The notes beneath the pieces are model-generated. The model worked only from the letters and a program-made list of their open reading frames with translations, ran no database searches and was not told the origin of the DNA. From the NCBI GenBank assembly GCA_902796815.1, contig CADBQL010000353.1:1-7821 (forward strand): a stretch of DNA of 7,821 nucleotides. The letters run 5' to 3'. The stretch is from an uncultured Coriobacteriaceae bacterium (lineage in GTDB: Bacteria > Actinomycetota > Coriobacteriia > Coriobacteriales > Eggerthellaceae). This document shows positions 5,898-7,821 of this stretch, one piece after another. Position 1 is the first letter of the stretch; every line of letters begins with the position of its first letter. The position numbers were made by a program, and so were the translations under genes.

Positions 5898-5960
5898 CGC
5901 TCATGAGGCCCGTGCTCGTTCCAGTGTTTCGTGCATGTCTGGCGAGGTCGAGCTGCGACC

Positions 5961-5990
5961 TGCAGCAGCTGAATCGTGTCAGCTGCTGCA
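5961..5990. terminator. Perfect 12-bp hairpin between convergent genes
   Basis: TGCAGCAGCTGA (5961-5972) and its exact complement (5979-5990) flank a 6-base loop, 7 bases past the MFS transporter stop. On the plus strand a T-rich stretch follows (positions 5991-6004), so it could also stop tsa transcripts; on the minus strand there is no T-run. A bidirectional transcript end is likely. Confidence 0.55.
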
Positions 5991-5997
5991 ATCTGGT

Positions 5998-7329
5998 TTA
6001 TTTTGCGATGTGGCCGTCCTTGAAGGGCTTGACAAGGAAAGCGAACACGATGCCGATGATCAGGATCGGTGCTTGTACGGACACAGACGCCATGAACCAG
6101 TTGCCGTGCATGGAGTCGAGGACGGCGCCGAACAGCGGCGAGCCGATGGCTTGGCCGAAGTTCTGGCAGAACTGCAGCACGGCCATGCCCATTGTCGCGC
6201 CCATGGCCGATCCGCCCATGATCATCGGGGCCATCGGACGACAGCCACCTGCAACGGCTGCACCGGCGATGCCCTGCAGGATGATGAAGACGACCATGCA
6301 GGCAAAGGAAGCTTCTCCGCCAACGAATCCAAATGCGACGGCGACGAGCAACGCGACGCCGGCTCCGACGGCGATGAAGCGTTTGGAATTGGGCTTGAGC
6401 TTATCGGAAAGCGCACCTGAGAGCGGGGCGAAGATAAGCGACATTCCCATCATGAGCGACGTGATGGTACCTGCGACGTGATCGTCGAATCCCATGCCGC
6501 CACCTTCGACGGGAACCGTGAGCCAGTTCTGGTAGAACGTGTTCACGACGGCGAGGGTCGAGAGGCACAGCGCGAAAAACACGATGCCCAGATACCAGAT
6601 GTACTTGTTCTTGAGGTAGGGCAGTGCGTCGCGGAACGTGCCCTCTATGCCCATGTCGCCGCCCTCGACGTTGGGCATGCGGAACACGAGCGCGAACACG
6701 ACGAACATGAGCGCGCTGAAGATCGCGCAGAACCAGAACACCGTCAGATATCCTTGCGGGGCAACGCCTGGGTTTCCGCCGGCCATGGGAGCGGCGATGT
6801 TGAACATGAGCACGCATCCCAAGGGAACCCACGTCGCCCAAAGCCCCAGCGCAAGGCCGCGCTGCTTGGGTGGGAACCAGACCGATACGCAGGTCGGGGC
6901 AGCGACGCCGATGAGGCCGATGCCGATGCCCTCGATAAGGCGGCTGATCATGAGGACGGGAATGCTCGTTGCGAGTGCGGAAATCGCCGAGCCGATGGCC
7001 AGGCAGGCGAGCGAAAACAGCACGGTGTTCTTAAGGCCGATGCGCCGGCTGATGAATGCGGCGGGAAATGCCAGAATGACGCCGATGATGGCCATCGCGC
7101 TCATCAGCAAGCCGAATGTCGCGCCGTCGAGGCCGACGGGCGCAAAATTCGCGAACAGCCAGTTTGACAGCGGCGGAATCTTGAATTGCGTCAGCGGCGC
7201 GCAGATGCTCGCGAGGTACGTGACCAGTAGCATCACCCAGGAAAGTCCCGGCGCCTTTTCTCCCATGCGCTTTTCATCGGCGCTCAGCTCGTCAACGTTG
7301 GTGGCGTCGAAATCTCGAGCATCATCCAT
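5998..7329 (-). CDS. MFS transporter, 12 membrane helices, substrate unknown
   Basis: Inner-membrane secondary transporter of 443 aa. A charged cytosolic N-terminus of about 28 residues precedes the first helix (about 30-47). Twelve hydrophobic segments can be traced, with a long central loop at about 218-243. The loop between helices 2 and 3 holds a motif-A-like AAFISRRIGLKNT (90-102), and its second-half counterpart is SGALSDKLKPNSKR (304-317). WFPPKQRGLALGLW (151-164) resembles the helix 4-5 region of anion and organic-acid MFS porters, but this is not enough to name a substrate. AGGAGG stands 5 bases before the ATG (7335-7340), a near-ideal ribosome-binding site that fixes the start. No partner enzyme is adjacent. 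The gene converges on the tsa fusion, and its upstream region carries three inverted repeats. Confidence 0.92.
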   Translation of the reverse strand: MDDARDFDATNVDELSADEKRMGEKAPGLSWVMLLVTYLASICAPLTQFKIPPLSNWLFANFAPVGLDGATFGLLMSAMAIIGVILAFPAAFISRRIGLKNTVLFSLACLAIGSAISALATSIPVLMISRLIEGIGIGLIGVAAPTCVSVWFPPKQRGLALGLWATWVPLGCVLMFNIAAPMAGGNPGVAPQGYLTVFWFCAIFSALMFVVFALVFRMPNVEGGDMGIEGTFRDALPYLKNKYIWYLGIVFFALCLSTLAVVNTFYQNWLTVPVEGGGMGFDDHVAGTITSLMMGMSLIFAPLSGALSDKLKPNSKRFIAVGAGVALLVAVAFGFVGGEASFACMVVFIILQGIAGAAVAGGCRPMAPMIMGGSAMGATMGMAVLQFCQNFGQAIGSPLFGAVLDSMHGNWFMASVSVQAPILIIGIVFAFLVKPFKDGHIAK

Positions 7330-7363
7330 GATTTCCTCCTAAGGATCTGTATGCCGCAGCCAG

Positions 7364-7386
7364 CGAAACGATGTCGGCTCGTTTCG
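7364..7386. promoter_or_regulatory. Inverted repeat in the MFS leader (CGAAACGA/TCGTTTCG)
   Basis: Perfect 8-base arms (7364-7371 and 7379-7386) surround a 7-base spacer, about 35 bases upstream of the transporter's ATG. It could be an operator for a dimeric regulator or a leader hairpin in the mRNA. Confidence 0.4.
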
Positions 7387-7405
7387 TTTCACGCGCCCCC
7401 TGCGC

Positions 7406-7423
7406 GCAATGCTTTGGCATTGC
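7406..7423. promoter_or_regulatory. Short hairpin GCAATGC-TTTG-GCATTGC upstream of MFS
   Basis: Perfect 7-base arms with a 4-base loop, about 77 bases upstream of the transporter start. There is no T-run on either strand, so a terminator is unlikely. It is the second of three inverted repeats in this upstream region. Confidence 0.35.
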
Positions 7424-7452
7424 ACACGCAGATTATTGGCCGCGATGTGCGT

Positions 7453-7472
7453 CATCCCCTAGGAACGGGATG
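7453..7472. promoter_or_regulatory. Inverted repeat CATCCC-N8-GGGATG upstream of MFS
   Basis: Six-base perfect arms (7453-7458, 7467-7472) with an 8-base spacer, the geometry of a small operator. Chance occurrence is plausible for arms this short. Confidence 0.25.
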
Positions 7473-7544
7473 GCTATTTTCTGGGAAAAAGGACTCTCAT
7501 ACCATAATGATGAGGCGATCTACCAGGCCTTTTTTAAGATGGTG

Positions 7545-7570
7545 AAAAACGCGTCGAAAGAGCGCCGACG
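7545..7570 (-). terminator. Possible intrinsic terminator for the dipeptidase gene
   Basis: Read on the minus strand, a 5-bp stem CGTCG/CGACG (7570-7566 and 7556-7552) with a 9-base loop is followed within two bases by five T (7549-7545). It lies about 120 bases past the dipeptidase stop and would insulate the downstream transporter. The stem is short, hence low confidence. Confidence 0.35.
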
Positions 7571-7689
7571 TGAGGGAGCCGGTTATCGCGTTCAACCATT
7601 GTCTTCTTGCCGACTAGATTGATGGTGTCGGAACGACTCCATCCACGTTATTCCTTGGCAACCGATGCCCGGAACCTCTGCCCGCAACC

Positions 7690-7821
7690 CTAAGCACGAA
7701 GGTACGCCGTGGAAACGGGGAAGTCGAAATACGTTTCGGGATAGGGCTCGTTTTTGAGCGTGAAATGCCACCATTCGCAGAATATCGGCTCGAAGCCGTT
7801 GCGAAGCATAGCGTTTCGCAG
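7690..7821 (-). CDS. M15 (VanX/DdpX-type) D-Ala-D-Ala dipeptidase, C-terminal fragment
   Basis: The frame enters from the right edge and ends at a TAG at 7692-7690. It encodes the last 43 residues of a protein whose start lies outside the window. FCEWWHFTLKNEPYPETYFDFPV contains the EWWHF motif of VanX/DdpX-type metallopeptidases. In VanX the Glu is the catalytic base and the His a zinc ligand. These enzymes split D-Ala-D-Ala, which serves peptidoglycan turnover or, in van clusters, glycopeptide resistance. The TLKNEPYP-TYFDFPV tail is, from memory, typical of the M15D peptidases of gut anaerobes rather than the short VanX form. No vanH or vanA-type ligase is visible downstream, so housekeeping cell-wall metabolism is more likely. 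Signal peptide and the other zinc ligands are out of view. Confidence 0.82.
   Translation of the reverse strand: MRNAMLRNGFEPIFCEWWHFTLKNEPYPETYFDFPVSTAYLRA

Larger units (their letters stand above)
7330..7689. other. Gene-poor region upstream of the MFS gene
   Basis: About 360 bases with no convincing gene. Short open frames here lack ribosome-binding sites and recognisable motifs. The region contains the transporter's AGGAGG, three short inverted repeats in the first 145 bases and a minus-strand terminator-like hairpin at 7545-7570. The stretch 7571-7689 is the 3' flank of the dipeptidase gene, where I see nothing else. No strong -35/-10 pair stands out for the transporter. Confidence 0.5.

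Noticed and set aside
5846..6481. Plus-strand open frame overlapping the MFS gene 3' half
   Set aside because: The translation is a Met/Pro/Ala-rich shadow of the transporter's reverse complement, starts in the palindromic repeat and has no recognisable domain.
7513..7535. Plus-strand hairpin AGGC/GCCT followed by six T as a terminator
   Set aside because: The stem is only four pairs with a 10-base loop, and no plus-strand gene lies upstream to terminate.
7351..7622. Two short plus-strand frames upstream of MFS
   Set aside because: No ribosome-binding site and no motif. They run across the inverted repeats and the terminator-like hairpin, so the region reads as regulatory DNA.

Overview
The window is GC-rich, densely coded bacterial DNA. 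Gene content, codon preference and the fused t6A genes fit an anaerobic Actinomycetota of the Coriobacteriia (Eggerthellaceae-like). That placement is inference: no rRNA or other taxonomic marker is present.

Layout. Positions 35-1749 (minus strand) hold a two-component pair: an OmpR/PhoB-type response regulator followed by its HAMP histidine kinase, joined by a 4-base stop/start overlap. In that overlap the expected ATGA has become ATAA, so the kinase apparently lacks a standard start codon. Positions 1750-1978 are a divergent control region dominated by a 31/32-bp inverted repeat. Each arm carries a TTGTCA -35-like hexamer, and the spacer carries -10-like hexamers for both directions.

Positions 1979-5826 (plus strand) hold coaX (type III pantothenate kinase) overlapping by 4 bases one very long gene of up to 1026 codons. 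This gene is the main discovery. Four proteins that are normally separate are fused in one uninterrupted frame, in the usual operon order: TsaE (ATPase), TsaB (scaffold), RimI (N-acetyltransferase) and TsaD (threonylcarbamoyl transferase). The fusion would carry the complete TsaB-TsaD-TsaE machine for tRNA t6A37 modification, plus the S18 acetyltransferase. The TC-AMP synthase (TsaC/TsaC2) is not in the window.

Positions 5827-5997 form a convergent 3' region with copies of a GGGGTCAGACCCC palindrome and a perfect 12-bp hairpin. The same palindrome, GC-extended, sits just downstream of the kinase at the left edge. Positions 5998-7329 (minus strand) encode a 12-helix MFS transporter of unknown substrate. 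Its roughly 360-base upstream region has three short perfect inverted repeats and a terminator-like hairpin. At the right edge, 7690-7821 (minus strand) is the C-terminal end of a VanX/DdpX-type (M15) D-Ala-D-Ala dipeptidase with an EWWHF motif.

The genes do not form one pathway. The two-component pair, the CoA/t6A housekeeping operon, the transporter and the dipeptidase look like four transcription units. The first two are divergent; the housekeeping operon and the transporter are convergent.
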